Shown: positions 14,395 through 23,208 of the stretch, piece by piece
Position numbering within the stretch: the first letter of the stretch is position 1
Layout: every line of letters starts with the position of its first letter
Virus record (IMG/VR): IMGVR_UViG_3300038466_000013
Coordinates: 1 to 23,598 of that record
Origin: a virus
Strand: one strand, 5' to 3'
DNA: 23,598 nucleotides
Notes under the pieces: model-generated
What the model was told of the DNA's origin: nothing
What the model saw: the letters and a program-made list of their open reading frames with translations, nothing else
The model's database searches: none
Program-made: the position numbers and the translations under genes

Positions 14395-15570
14395 TTGACT
14401 GCCCCCGCCCTTACCACTACCGGCCTCGTTGTCCCGCGTGCGGCGGATTTCCTGGCGACGATCCGGGACTCGTTCGAGGCCAACACGGGGCTTACCCCGG
14501 ACTGGGAGCGGGACACCTTCCTCGGCACGTCCACTGCGATCCAGGCCGACCAGCTTGATGCCGAAGGGCAGATCCTCCAAGCCGTCTACGATGCCCGCTC
14601 GCGCAACAACGCGACCGGCGTTCAGCTCGATGACCTGGGGACGATCATCGGCGTCGGGCGGAACCCCGCGACGTACTCGACCCGGATCGTCACGTTCGGG
14701 GGCGTCAACGGAACTTTGATCCCCGCTGGTTTCCTGGTCCAGGGCGGAGGTCCCTCGGGTGACTCTTGGTGGGCCACGATCGCGGACTGCCCGATCATCG
14801 GTGTGATTGGCGTCCAGTATGCCCGATGTACGGTCGCGGGGGCCATCCAGGCGGCAGCGGGGCCGCTGGCCATCGTGACGCCCCAGGCCGGCGTCTCATC
14901 CGCGACGGGCGCGCCGGCGGTACCCGGAAACGACGAAGAGACCGACTCCGCCTATCGGGTCCGTCAGCAGCAGTCCCTTTCAATCGCAGGCTCGGCTTCC
15001 GCCGAGGCCATCCGGGCGAAGATCGCGGCGCTCGACTTCGTGGAGGGCTCCTGCGTTCTGGAGAACGATGACGCGGTCTACCAGACAATCGAGGGGGTGC
15101 TCATGGACCCCAACTCGATCGAGGTCGTTGTCTACCCGGGGACCATCACAGCGGCCGAAAAGGCCACGCTCGCCCAGACGATCTACGAGAACACTCCGGC
15201 CGGGACGAAGACCATCGGCGCGCACTCGGCGGCGGTCACGAAGGCCGACGGACTTTCGAAGACGATCCGGTGGGCCTACGCCTCCAACGTCCCCTGCACG
15301 ATCGCCTTCACCGTCGTCATGGAGTCGGGGTACGTCCTCGCTGACGTTCAGACGGCGCTGATCGCGGCGGTTACGGCGTGGTTCCTGACGCTGCAGATCG
15401 GGCAGGATGTCACGGCGCTCGACATGTACGCCTTGGCCGCCGACCAGGTGGACGCGAACACCGGCCTCAAGGTGGTCCGCTCATGCGCGGTCGCGATCAA
15501 CGGCGCCGCGGTCCAGGCAATCACGGCCGCTGAACTCGCAACCCTCAACGTCTGCACGGTGACCCTGTGA
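14395..15570 (+). CDS. Baseplate J-like protein (Mu gp47 family)
   Basis: This 391-aa protein belongs to the baseplate J/gp47 family that forms the wedge arms. Visible features are the N-terminal helix DFLATIRDSFEANTG, LQAVYDARSRNNATGVQLDDLGTIIGVGRN (~60-90), GNDEETDSAYRVRQQQSLSIAG (~180-202, the conserved NDEETD..YR.R) and the C-terminal helix-strand repeats. The start is TTG at 14395, 7 bases after AGGAG (14383-14387); no in-frame ATG lies nearby. Its stop overlaps the next start (GTGA). Length is typical. Confidence 0.88.
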   Translation: MTAPALTTTGLVVPRAADFLATIRDSFEANTGLTPDWERDTFLGTSTAIQADQLDAEGQILQAVYDARSRNNATGVQLDDLGTIIGVGRNPATYSTRIVTFGGVNGTLIPAGFLVQGGGPSGDSWWATIADCPIIGVIGVQYARCTVAGAIQAAAGPLAIVTPQAGVSSATGAPAVPGNDEETDSAYRVRQQQSLSIAGSASAEAIRAKIAALDFVEGSCVLENDDAVYQTIEGVLMDPNSIEVVVYPGTITAAEKATLAQTIYENTPAGTKTIGAHSAAVTKADGLSKTIRWAYASNVPCTIAFTVVMESGYVLADVQTALIAAVTAWFLTLQIGQDVTALDMYALAADQVDANTGLKVVRSCAVAINGAAVQAITAAELATLNVCTVTL

Positions 15571-16130
15571 GTACAACGGCGCTCGCCTACAACGGCGACC
15601 TCGCCGGGCAGGCGGAATCGCGGCTGCTCCAGCAGTACCGGCTACCCGTCATTACGGCGCTCGTGCGGGCGCTTGCGGCCGGAACGCAACAACTGGAAGA
15701 CATCGCGTGGTCGGTCCTCACCTCGACCCTGGACGTCTGTTCAGCCCATCGCCTCGACCAGTGGGGCGACCTCGTGGGCGAGGCCCGGGGCGGACTGACC
15801 GACGCGCAGTACCGGGGCTTCATCCAGGCGCGCATTCTGGCCAATCGTTCCAGTGGCAAGCTTGACGAGATCATCCGGGTTGCTCAAATGATTACGGCGC
15901 CCTCCACGGTCGTGTCGCGCGAGCTTGCCCCAAAGCACCTCACGATCTACATCTATCGGGACTCGTTCCTCGAGCCTCGGATGCGGGGGCGTTGCGGTCG
16001 GCTCCTTCGGGCCATTCATCCTGCCGGGACGTTCCTGGAGATCATAGAGGTCCAGGCCGGATACTTTGGCTTTGCCGCCGATCCTGATGCGCTCGGGTTC
16101 AACGTCGGTGGACTTGCGAGGATCATGTAA
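15567..16130 (+). CDS. DUF2612 / Mu gp48-like baseplate protein
   Basis: This 187-aa protein follows the baseplate J gene, as Mu gp48-type proteins do. LDVCSAHRLDQWGDLVGEARGGLTDAQYRGFIQARILANRSSG (residues ~55-95, R.L..IG..VG..R.G..D..YR..I..RI..N.S.G) and the end AGYFGFAADPDALGFNVGGLA match DUF2612. Such proteins close the wedge and hold the tail fibre. Start is GTG at 15567 (GTGA overlap), and its stop overlaps the next ATG (TAATG). Confidence 0.82.
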   Translation: MSTTALAYNGDLAGQAESRLLQQYRLPVITALVRALAAGTQQLEDIAWSVLTSTLDVCSAHRLDQWGDLVGEARGGLTDAQYRGFIQARILANRSSGKLDEIIRVAQMITAPSTVVSRELAPKHLTIYIYRDSFLEPRMRGRCGRLLRAIHPAGTFLEIIEVQAGYFGFAADPDALGFNVGGLARIM

Positions 16131-17461
16131 TGCCAGCGACCCCAGGAACTCCCGACATCACGTTTAGCCCAGGGTCCTGGTGCGAAACAGGCGCCGCAGT
16201 CGCGAAGCCCGGGGACGCGCGGATCGGCAATGGCTGGGATCCTGGATTTCCGCCGCCCGCCGAAGATATAAACTACATCCTTCAGCAGATCTACCGCCTC
16301 GTCTACCAGGCCCCTCGCCGGTTTGTGTCCCCGGAAGCTGCTTGTACTGCGCTGGTCCATTCCAACGCGCCGGGCGGCCCAATCTACACCATTTGTAGCG
16401 TCGACGAAAAGGACACAGATCATCAGCCCGGAAGCGTCCACACGTCTACGGTTGGGCCAAACGATATCGTTTCCATCGCCTGCACCGGGGAATCTATCAT
16501 CGTCGCATCGCCGACCGCGCTTTCCGAGCGGGAGCGGGACTCCACGACGTTGATCCAGACTTTTGCCTTCGCCCATGCGGCCACGTCGGTTCAGCGGGTC
16601 GTCACGAATGGAACCTACGTCGTATGCGCCTACACCTCCGGCGGGCCGGCGTACTATATCGAGTGTTGGCTTCGTTCGACGGGCGCGACCCAGTGGCACA
16701 CGGACACCACGGTCGCCGTCAACGACATCGCCATGGACGCAACGCGCGTCTACCTCGTCAATGCGACGGGCGGCGGCGTGTTTGAGGCCAGGGCCATCGC
16801 GATCGCGACTGGCGCCTTCGCGTGGGCATATGACCACGGGGCGGACCTTGTTGCGGTCGCAACGGATGGACTCCGGTGTTATGTGTTTGGCGACGCAACC
16901 CCCCACGCCTCGCTTGCCAAGTTCCGGGGGTTGGTAGCATTCAGCGGCGCCGACGCGACAGGTGAAGGCGGAATAGCGGCGGATCTGACCGGAACCGCAT
17001 GGGACCAGATCCCTGCGATAGGCTCTACCGGCGCCATGTGTACTGATGGGAAGTCCGTTTGGGTCTGGGCATCCGGCGCCTTCGATGTACATCGGTTCGG
17101 CGCAGGGAACGGTAGGCTCATCGTCAGCGCCCATCCGTCTACAATCATCACTATTCCCAACGCCGGGAAGTTGGCGGTCGACCAAGACTACATCTTCGGG
17201 TGCGGCAGCACCGGAGACGTGGGGATGTGGGCTCTCGACAAGAACACCCTTCAACGCGTCTACCAGCGATTCCACGACGTCGGGAATGCGCTCTGCATCG
17301 CCTCCGACGGCGCCGCAGTGTACCAGGGCGCGCAGACGGGCGGCGGCGGCCTCACTCTTGTTCGACTCTACCGAGGCAACCGGGCCGGACTCTGGCGCCG
17401 GGTGGACCCCACGGACAACTTCCTGCCCTACCGGCAGATTCTCATTCCCCAGGAGGGATAG
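16130..17461 (+). CDS. Predicted beta-propeller virion protein
   Basis: No family is recognised, but the 443-aa sequence shows about seven repeated four-strand units, seen as V..VVTNGTYVVCAY (153-168), VNDIAMDATRVYLVNAT (197-213), LVAVATDGLRCYVFGD (240-255), TGAMCTDGKSVWVWAS (300-315), GKLAVDQDYIFGCGST (346-361) and NALCIASDGAAVYQG (386-400). This spacing fits a WD40/PQQ-like beta-propeller. Residues 1-60 (FSPGSWCETGAAVAKPGDA and a helix NYILQQIYRLVYQ) look like an attachment domain to the baseplate. Sitting between the wedge proteins and the long fibre, it is likely a fibre adaptor or receptor-binding protein. Third-codon-position A/T is more frequent than in the core tail genes, hinting at separate origin. 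The start overlaps the previous stop (TAATG). Confidence 0.6.
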   Translation: MPATPGTPDITFSPGSWCETGAAVAKPGDARIGNGWDPGFPPPAEDINYILQQIYRLVYQAPRRFVSPEAACTALVHSNAPGGPIYTICSVDEKDTDHQPGSVHTSTVGPNDIVSIACTGESIIVASPTALSERERDSTTLIQTFAFAHAATSVQRVVTNGTYVVCAYTSGGPAYYIECWLRSTGATQWHTDTTVAVNDIAMDATRVYLVNATGGGVFEARAIAIATGAFAWAYDHGADLVAVATDGLRCYVFGDATPHASLAKFRGLVAFSGADATGEGGIAADLTGTAWDQIPAIGSTGAMCTDGKSVWVWASGAFDVHRFGAGNGRLIVSAHPSTIITIPNAGKLAVDQDYIFGCGSTGDVGMWALDKNTLQRVYQRFHDVGNALCIASDGAAVYQGAQTGGGGLTLVRLYRGNRAGLWRRVDPTDNFLPYRQILIPQEG

Positions 17462-17464
17462 ACC

Positions 17465-19861
17465 ATGACCATCGAAGCCTCCAACATCCCGAACGTCTCG
17501 CTGTCGCAACTGCGGCAGATTCTCTCAACTCTCCGCGACATCAGCGGCGGCCCCATCGGAATGTGGGGCGCGTGGGAAGCGTACGTCCAGGCCCTCAACC
17601 TCCCCGCCGAGTGCCCGATCTTCGTCGGTTCGGCGGCTCCCTCCGGCGGGACCTACGGGAACGTGACCCTTGCACCGACCCAGTCCGCCGTCTACTTCCG
17701 AACCGGTGGGACCATCGACCAGTTCTTCAACTTCACCCTCGATGGTGGCTCCAACTGGAACACAATCGCAGCCCTTCCGATCGGCGTCGGGGATGTCACC
17801 CTGGCGCGTGGCCGGATCATCCGGGGAAGCGCGGCGGGTGTGGGCGAGGCCCTCGACCTGTCCAGCGCACGGGCCATGTCGATCGGAGACGGCAACGACC
17901 ACGTCCTCGTGCTCTCGGAGAACATCCCGGTTCCGGACGCAGGGAACTTCATCACGACCGACACCCTCGGCGGCCTCCTGGCGGCCCTCATCGCCATCGC
18001 AGGCGGGACCGACCAGGCGACCCGAGACTTCGCCGGCGGAACCCTCCAGGAACCCGCGCAGAACGCGACCCTCACGGCGGCGTTGGCTTCCCTGATGCTC
18101 GTCTCGCGCCTCAAGCTCGCCGACATCTGCATGGACCAGACGACTCCCCCGACGGCAGCGGCCGGGCGTGGGTGGGTCACAGGTTGTGCGGTCACCCAGA
18201 ACGGCGGCGGCAATGACAAGGTCAACGTCGCGATCGGAAGCGCGATCAACCACCTGGGCCAGTACATGCCCAGCGCCTCGACCCAACTCGTCATCGCAGT
18301 CAACGGGCTCGGTGGAATCCGGTGGGACATCATCGTTGTGCCGGCAGGTGGTACGGCGCCCGTTGTGCGGGTCGGAACGGTGATCACGACCGATCCCGTG
18401 CTGACGGCCGGAGACGTGCCCCTCGCCCGCATCCGGGTTCCGGACGTCGGCGGCGGTGCGGTCGTCATCCTGACGGCCCTCATCGACAACCTCCGGCAGA
18501 CCGAAGGCATCGACCCCACCAAGATCATGACGGGATACCCGGCGGAATACCTGACCGGCAACCCGGTGACATGCGTCCCGGCGGCGGGTACGGCCCCGCT
18601 GATGAAGTTCTCAGTCAACACCCTGACTCCAGCAGCGGGCGGGGCGTACAACGTCAACTCCATCGCTTTCCTTGAGGACGACTGCTGGGCATGGGCGGTC
18701 ATCGACAACGTGGCGAACCCTGCGACCTTCCAGGATTTCGCGGTTGGCGGCGGAAACGTCCGGACCACGGGCGCGGCCTCGTTCACCCTGGCGGCCGTCG
18801 AAGACGCGGCGCTCATCATGCGGAAGGGCGCCAACTACTTCGCCTTCCCCTTCTGCATCCAGGCCGGCTACCCCCCGACGCTGGCGCTTCCCGTCAATCA
18901 GATCTACATCGGCGATGCAGGCGGACACGCCGCTCCGGTGGCGATGGGCGGCGAAGGCGGGATCGTGGCGGCTGGCACGTTCACCGCGAAGCACCCAACC
19001 CTCCTTCCGTTCGCGATCTTTGGGCCGTGGGCGGTGGACGCCGTCGGGCAAGGTGGTCTTGTTGGCGGGGTAGGCGCTGCGACCGTCCAGGCCAACACCT
19101 TCGCAGTCGTCTACGACGACGGGACCGGGCTCTACATGACCCTGAACCTGTCCTCGACCATGGCGGGCGGGCTCTACACAGCCAACTTCCAGTGCTATCC
19201 CGACGCGGAAGCCGTCAACGACGCGGTGTACTTCGGCGCGGCTGCCAAGTTCGCGGACCTGTACTTCACGAACACGACTCCGGGCGTGTACGCCAACGAT
19301 TCAGTCGTCTGGGAATACTACTCCAGCGCGGGCGGCGGGACCTGGGTAGCCCTGCCCGTGGCGGGCGCGGCCGGCGAAGGCTACGACATGACCGATACGA
19401 CCGCCTACAACGGTCTCCGGCCCTTCCAGGCCGTCGGGAGTCTCACCTTCGCTCCTCCGGATCTTTGGACGACGACGATCATCAACGGTCAGCTCGGGTA
19501 CTGGATCCGGTCCAGGGTCACGGCTGCCCAGATCACCACGATCCCGATCCTCACCGACGAACATGCCGTCGTGGTCTCGGAGGAGCCCTGGCGCGTGCAG
19601 CACAACCTCAACGTCGACTGGATCCGCCTGTCCGACCAGTCCGCCGCGCTTCACGCCGCCGATGTCCACCTGCTCCTGTGGGACTCGTTCAGCGGGACGG
19701 GGCGGACCTTCACCTTCGCTGCCAACCGTCGGGCCCAGCGGATCACCTGTGCGGCGTGGGCGCTCACCGGAAACTCCTTGGTGTCCGCCTACGTCATCCA
19801 GGAGGCGGGCGCAAACGAACCGACGGGCGTGCTGGCGGAAGTCAAGGTCTCCTACACCTGA
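17465..19861 (+). CDS. Large tail fibre / receptor-binding protein
   Basis: This 798-aa protein is the largest here. It begins with a short helical attachment region (SQLRQILSTLRDISGGP), then a beta-rich mosaic. Residues ~234-350 (GWVTG ... GIRWDIIVVPAG ... VPLARIRV ... LIDNLRQ) resemble a beta domain found in phage baseplate and fibre proteins. Residues ~580-690 (VYFGAAAKFADLYF, VVWEYYSSAGGGTWVALPV, LGYWIRSRV) resemble the W-Y...G.W..L...YWIR carbohydrate-contact domain seen in baseplate-attached proteins. The C-terminus (VSAYVIQEAGA) is beta-rich too. AGGAGGG (17452-17458) precedes ATG by 6 bases. No chaperone gene or peptidase domain is obvious. Role as fibre is inferred from size and position. 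Confidence 0.72.
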   Translation: MTIEASNIPNVSLSQLRQILSTLRDISGGPIGMWGAWEAYVQALNLPAECPIFVGSAAPSGGTYGNVTLAPTQSAVYFRTGGTIDQFFNFTLDGGSNWNTIAALPIGVGDVTLARGRIIRGSAAGVGEALDLSSARAMSIGDGNDHVLVLSENIPVPDAGNFITTDTLGGLLAALIAIAGGTDQATRDFAGGTLQEPAQNATLTAALASLMLVSRLKLADICMDQTTPPTAAAGRGWVTGCAVTQNGGGNDKVNVAIGSAINHLGQYMPSASTQLVIAVNGLGGIRWDIIVVPAGGTAPVVRVGTVITTDPVLTAGDVPLARIRVPDVGGGAVVILTALIDNLRQTEGIDPTKIMTGYPAEYLTGNPVTCVPAAGTAPLMKFSVNTLTPAAGGAYNVNSIAFLEDDCWAWAVIDNVANPATFQDFAVGGGNVRTTGAASFTLAAVEDAALIMRKGANYFAFPFCIQAGYPPTLALPVNQIYIGDAGGHAAPVAMGGEGGIVAAGTFTAKHPTLLPFAIFGPWAVDAVGQGGLVGGVGAATVQANTFAVVYDDGTGLYMTLNLSSTMAGGLYTANFQCYPDAEAVNDAVYFGAAAKFADLYFTNTTPGVYANDSVVWEYYSSAGGGTWVALPVAGAAGEGYDMTDTTAYNGLRPFQAVGSLTFAPPDLWTTTIINGQLGYWIRSRVTAAQITTIPILTDEHAVVVSEEPWRVQHNLNVDWIRLSDQSAALHAADVHLLLWDSFSGTGRTFTFAANRRAQRITCAAWALTGNSLVSAYVIQEAGANEPTGVLAEVKVSYT

Positions 19862-19869
19862 TAGCCCCC

Positions 19870-19901
19870 GAGGGGCGAGACGGGGTATCCGTCCGCCCCT
19901 C
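19870..19901 (+). terminator. Strong hairpin after the fibre gene
   Basis: GAGGGGCG (19870-19877) pairs with CGCCCCTC (19894-19901), and GACGG (19879-19883) with CCGTC (19889-19893), giving 13 bp with one bulged A and a 5-base loop. It begins 9 bases after the fibre stop and is followed by CTTCCTCTG, not a clean T-run. It could be a partial terminator lowering expression of downstream genes, or an mRNA processing or stability signal. It is the strongest hairpin I saw in an intergenic gap; the 59-base gap otherwise holds only the next RBS. Confidence 0.6.
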
Positions 19902-19920
19902 CTTCCTCTGAGGCTCCCCC

Positions 19921-20745
19921 ATGGCCACCTACGAGACCGCCCTGCTACTCGACGCCCTGATCGCGGGCCGTGTGCCTTCCTTTGCCGAACAGACCGACGG
20001 ATCGAGCCACACGGGCGACCCGGCTACTACGGGGGCTCCTGCAACGGCGGGGGCTGGCGTGGGCCTCGTTGAGACGGGCGACACCAACGGAGCGATCCGG
20101 GCGCTTGTCGGGATTCAACTTCGGATGGACCCGAGTAAGCGAACCGCCCACGTCTACCCCGTCAACTACGTGGCGGGCGAGACTTACACCGTGACGATCG
20201 GCGGGAATGCTGTCGCAGTTGTCGGTGGCGGGACGTGGGCAGCGACGGTGGCGCTTCTGATCGCGGCGCTCCCGGGCGTCCCCGCAGCAGCGGCGCTGGT
20301 GACGTTCGCGGCGGCCAACACTTCTGATGGTGGCGGCGCTGGGACCGTGGACATTCTCGTCGTCCGCTGGAAGGCCGAGGCAGCAACCTCGATCGCTGCG
20401 ACGGCGACGGGTGCCGCAACAGTTCGATGCGTCGCTGATCCTGAGTCGTGTGATGCCCGGATCTATCTCTACAGAGGCGGGGCGGCCCGGGATACCGTGA
20501 CGCTGATGCCGACAGGATGGGCGTTAGAAGGGACGATCACGGGGATTACCTATCGCAATCTAGTCCGATCGATCCTCACAGCCGGGTGTGTTCGCGCCTA
20601 CGTCGAGATCTATGCCGTCGCTGGCGCCGCGGGCGATGGCGGGATGGTGATCTACCAGGATATACCGCTCACCACATTCGGCCGCACGCAAACCGAATCA
20701 GCAGGACTTCGGGCTTTCTGGGGTCCATGCGTCAACGAGGGATAA
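19921..20745 (+). CDS. Unknown distal virion protein with beta-domain insertion
   Basis: This 274-aa protein starts MATYETALLLDALIAGRVP and has no recognised family. Residues ~84-168 (GETYTVTIGGNAVAV ... ALLIAALPGV ... SIAATATGAA) match the beta-hairpin, helix, strand pattern of the two inserts in the cement-like protein at 3166. The rest is beta-rich with a C-terminal GLRAFWGPC. GAGG lies 8 bases before the ATG, in the leader GAGGCTCCCCC. Its place among fibre genes suggests a tail-tip or fibre-accessory role, but no catalytic motif is visible. Confidence 0.6.
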   Translation: MATYETALLLDALIAGRVPSFAEQTDGSSHTGDPATTGAPATAGAGVGLVETGDTNGAIRALVGIQLRMDPSKRTAHVYPVNYVAGETYTVTIGGNAVAVVGGGTWAATVALLIAALPGVPAAAALVTFAAANTSDGGGAGTVDILVVRWKAEAATSIAATATGAATVRCVADPESCDARIYLYRGGAARDTVTLMPTGWALEGTITGITYRNLVRSILTAGCVRAYVEIYAVAGAAGDGGMVIYQDIPLTTFGRTQTESAGLRAFWGPCVNEG

Positions 20746-22035
20746 ATGCCCGATCTATCGGCGGTATCGCATCCTTTTTCTGGCTCCGTCGCGGTTGGCG
20801 CCGCAGCCTTCACCGAGTTCATCCTCGGCCCGCTGCAACGGGAACTCTGGGTGTGGCTCGGTGATACGACCGGGACCCGTGAGACGGGGCTCGTCAGTCA
20901 CCTCGGATCGGATGCCGGTTCGCCCTTCCCGGTCAAACAGTGGGTCCGGGTCTGGTGTCGCGATCCGTATTTCATCCAAACTATCGGAACGAGCGTCTTC
21001 ATCAAAGCCCTGGATGCCGCGCAGACCCTGTACTATTCCGACTGCATTCAGGGTGCAGAAGGGCCAGGGCTTCCCATCGGTGCCGCGACGAAGGCCGCGC
21101 AAACCGACGGCTCCCAGCTTGCCCGCGCCATGCTCAACGACGGCGCCGGGAAGCAGGTTCAAGCGCTCGGTGAGGTTTCCGGGAAGCTCCAGTGCGACGT
21201 GAAGACGTCGGCGCTTCCGACGGGCGCAGCTGCAGAAGCGACCCTCGCCAAGGTTGCGCTGGCATCTCAACTTCCGGCTGCACTCGTCGGTGGAAAGCTC
21301 TCTGTGACGGACCCAACCGCCCTGCCGTTGCCAGCCGGCGCCGCCACGGATTCCGAGGTGAAGAAGCTCGTCGCCGAGTCCACCTTCACCGCCTGGGCTG
21401 ACGTGAAGGCCAGCACGCTGGCGAAGGCCTCGTCGCAGACCGACGGCGGCCAGAAGACCCAGGTGGTCGATTCCAAGGGCGCCGACGTCGGCGGAAACCT
21501 CGCCAACCTCGACGCGAAGTCGTCCGCACTGGCGCAAGACGCCACCCTCACCGGCGGAAGCCAGGTGACCAAGGTTCATTCCGGCGATGGGGTGGTAATC
21601 ACGGCTTCGGGTTCCGCGCTGGACGTCGAGGCTGGGTCAGTCGTTACTGCCATCAACACGGAAGGGGACACGGCTTACGACATTTCCTGGGGGCCTGCCG
21701 ACGACGGCACGACCCAGCATGAAATCGCTACCGGGCTGGCAGTTGGTACTGTCGTCTGGATCATCGGTGTGTTCGGACTGCTCTCGGCCTCGGCCGGTGG
21801 TGCGGCTACCTGGGTGGTTCATGCGTCGGCGACAACGGGATGGACGATCGGCGACGCCTCCGAGCATTACGAATCGGCGGCCATTCCAGTGGCCGATCCG
21901 ATCACGAGTTCGATTCCGACAACGCCGGCCATGTTCAAGCTCACGGCATCCGGAAAGCTGTTCGTCCGCATCGTGCCCAACGCCGGGACGACGGCCGGGG
22001 CTGCCCAGGTGTTCGTCGCACGGAGGCGGCCATGA
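20746..22035 (+). CDS. Unknown distal virion protein with LPxGAA repeats
   Basis: This 429-aa protein begins directly after the previous stop. The N-terminal ~100 residues form a globular region (FTEFILGPLQRELWVWLGD, YFIQTIGTSVFIKALD). The middle is repetitive: LPIGAAT (109-115), LPTGAAA (157-163), LPAGAAT (195-201), with TDGSQ and TDGGQKTQVVD copies, a pattern common in linker regions of phage fibre-type proteins. The final ~150 residues (DISWGPADDGTTQHE, KLFVRIVPNAGTTAG) are beta-rich. Role as a distal tail or fibre protein is inferred from position and repeat character. Confidence 0.6.
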   Translation: MPDLSAVSHPFSGSVAVGAAAFTEFILGPLQRELWVWLGDTTGTRETGLVSHLGSDAGSPFPVKQWVRVWCRDPYFIQTIGTSVFIKALDAAQTLYYSDCIQGAEGPGLPIGAATKAAQTDGSQLARAMLNDGAGKQVQALGEVSGKLQCDVKTSALPTGAAAEATLAKVALASQLPAALVGGKLSVTDPTALPLPAGAATDSEVKKLVAESTFTAWADVKASTLAKASSQTDGGQKTQVVDSKGADVGGNLANLDAKSSALAQDATLTGGSQVTKVHSGDGVVITASGSALDVEAGSVVTAINTEGDTAYDISWGPADDGTTQHEIATGLAVGTVVWIIGVFGLLSASAGGAATWVVHASATTGWTIGDASEHYESAAIPVADPITSSIPTTPAMFKLTASGKLFVRIVPNAGTTAGAAQVFVARRRP

Positions 22036-22187
22036 CCCGCCCAACGAACCCTCCCGACACGGTCCGGCCAGAGCAGCCAGCCGCCACGTCCACCGCCACA
22101 CCTTCCTGGATCTTTCCCGTCGATGCCTACGGCACGATTGGGGAGCTTGTGGATCTCGTCTATGACACCGGACTAACGGTGATATAG
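22032..22187 (+). CDS. Small unknown protein, 51 aa
   Basis: A 51-aa ORF, MTRPTNPPDTVRPEQ..., is coupled to the preceding gene by an ATGA overlap and has GGAGG (22023-22027 region) just upstream. The first half is Pro/Thr/Ala-rich and disordered; the second (SWIFPVDAYGTIGELVDLVYDT) could form strands. There is no transmembrane segment, so it is not a holin. It may be a small baseplate or fibre-associated protein. The product is too short for any firm call. Confidence 0.55.
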   Translation: MTRPTNPPDTVRPEQPAATSTATPSWIFPVDAYGTIGELVDLVYDTGLTVI

Positions 22188-22195
22188 GAGTTTCA

Positions 22196-23200
22196 ATGTC
22201 TCTCACCCAACCCGTCTGGACCCGTCTCCCCCGCGTGGGGGCCACCGCCGGAAATGGAAAAGCGTGGGCCACCGGCCTCGCGGCTTCCTTCGGGTCCGCC
22301 GTGGACTTTGAGGGCAACGCGCGGACCCCGGGCGTAGGCGTTCAATGGTCGGTGTCGAGCACGCATTATGACGACCCCGCTGCAAACGACGGCGCGGTCT
22401 ACGTGATCCCTGGCGCGGGATCGTCGGCGTCCGGTGGCGTGATCATCGGAGCGGCGGCAGGTGCTCCGACGCCAGTGATGGGGCTCAACAATGCGTTCGC
22501 CGCTTCCTGCCCGATGATCGGCTCCGGTATCGACGTGGGCGGTGTCGTCGGCCTGTGGTCGTCCAACGCCGTCAACCAGCCCCTTGGCGCTGGGAAGAGG
22601 TTCCTTGGTTTCAGCCAACTTTCCTCGACAATGGCGGCTGGGTTGACATGGACGGACGTCTGGACGTGCGCCGATGCCATTTTCCTCGCCGTCAAACTCG
22701 CTGGTGTTGTCCATCTTGGCGCCTCCCACGGGCTGATCGATCCGCGAACGTCAGTATATACGCCGGCTGACGAAGAGGCTGATCGCCGCGTGTATGCAAC
22801 TGCCACGCGCGGCAATTCCGCCGCCGCCCAGACAACTTGGGATTCTTCCAACGTCGGCGGGGTGATGGCGCATACCGCGGGGGCAGGCGGCAAGTGTTTT
22901 TGCAACACACCGGGGGCGACCCCCGTCGTCAATCTTCCACTCGCCCACGCAAATTGGATCAACACGGGGGTTACTTTGCTGCTTGGTAATTGCGCACGGT
23001 CCAAGAGCGGCAGATACATCGGCGAAGAGGTCGGGATGCACGACACAACCGACGGTTCCCGCTTGGGAACGCTTCGCGGCATCCGTATCGGGTGGAACGG
23101 CCTTCACGGACAGCGCGTTCCCGCAGTCGGCGATCTTGAAGGTTGGCTCGTCGGTACGTCGGATACTGTGGCTGGGCTGACATGGTTTTTGTCCGCGTAG
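22196..23200 (+). CDS. Unknown distal virion or fibre-tip protein
   Basis: This 334-aa protein starts MSLTQPVWTRLPRVGATAG and is not recognised. The composition is Gly/Ala/Ser-rich and beta-type (GAVYVIPGAGSSASGGVIIGAAAGAP, GVTLLLGNCARSKSGRYIGEEVG), with segments such as IGWNGLHGQ near the C-terminus. It shows more A/T at third codon positions than the tail genes. AGGAG (22186-22190) precedes ATG by 5 bases. Its place just before the lysis genes suggests a last structural gene. An enzyme is not excluded. Confidence 0.6.
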   Translation: MSLTQPVWTRLPRVGATAGNGKAWATGLAASFGSAVDFEGNARTPGVGVQWSVSSTHYDDPAANDGAVYVIPGAGSSASGGVIIGAAAGAPTPVMGLNNAFAASCPMIGSGIDVGGVVGLWSSNAVNQPLGAGKRFLGFSQLSSTMAAGLTWTDVWTCADAIFLAVKLAGVVHLGASHGLIDPRTSVYTPADEEADRRVYATATRGNSAAAQTTWDSSNVGGVMAHTAGAGGKCFCNTPGATPVVNLPLAHANWINTGVTLLLGNCARSKSGRYIGEEVGMHDTTDGSRLGTLRGIRIGWNGLHGQRVPAVGDLEGWLVGTSDTVAGLTWFLSA

Positions 23201-23208
23201 GAGATCCC

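Noticed and set aside
16016-17509. 497-aa ORF on the minus strand
   Set aside because: Antisense to the predicted propeller gene; the plus-strand frame has the repeats, the ribosome-binding context and overlaps with neighbours.
17692-18834. 380-aa ORF on the minus strand
   Set aside because: Antisense to the fibre gene, with Pro/Thr/Ala-rich noise composition.
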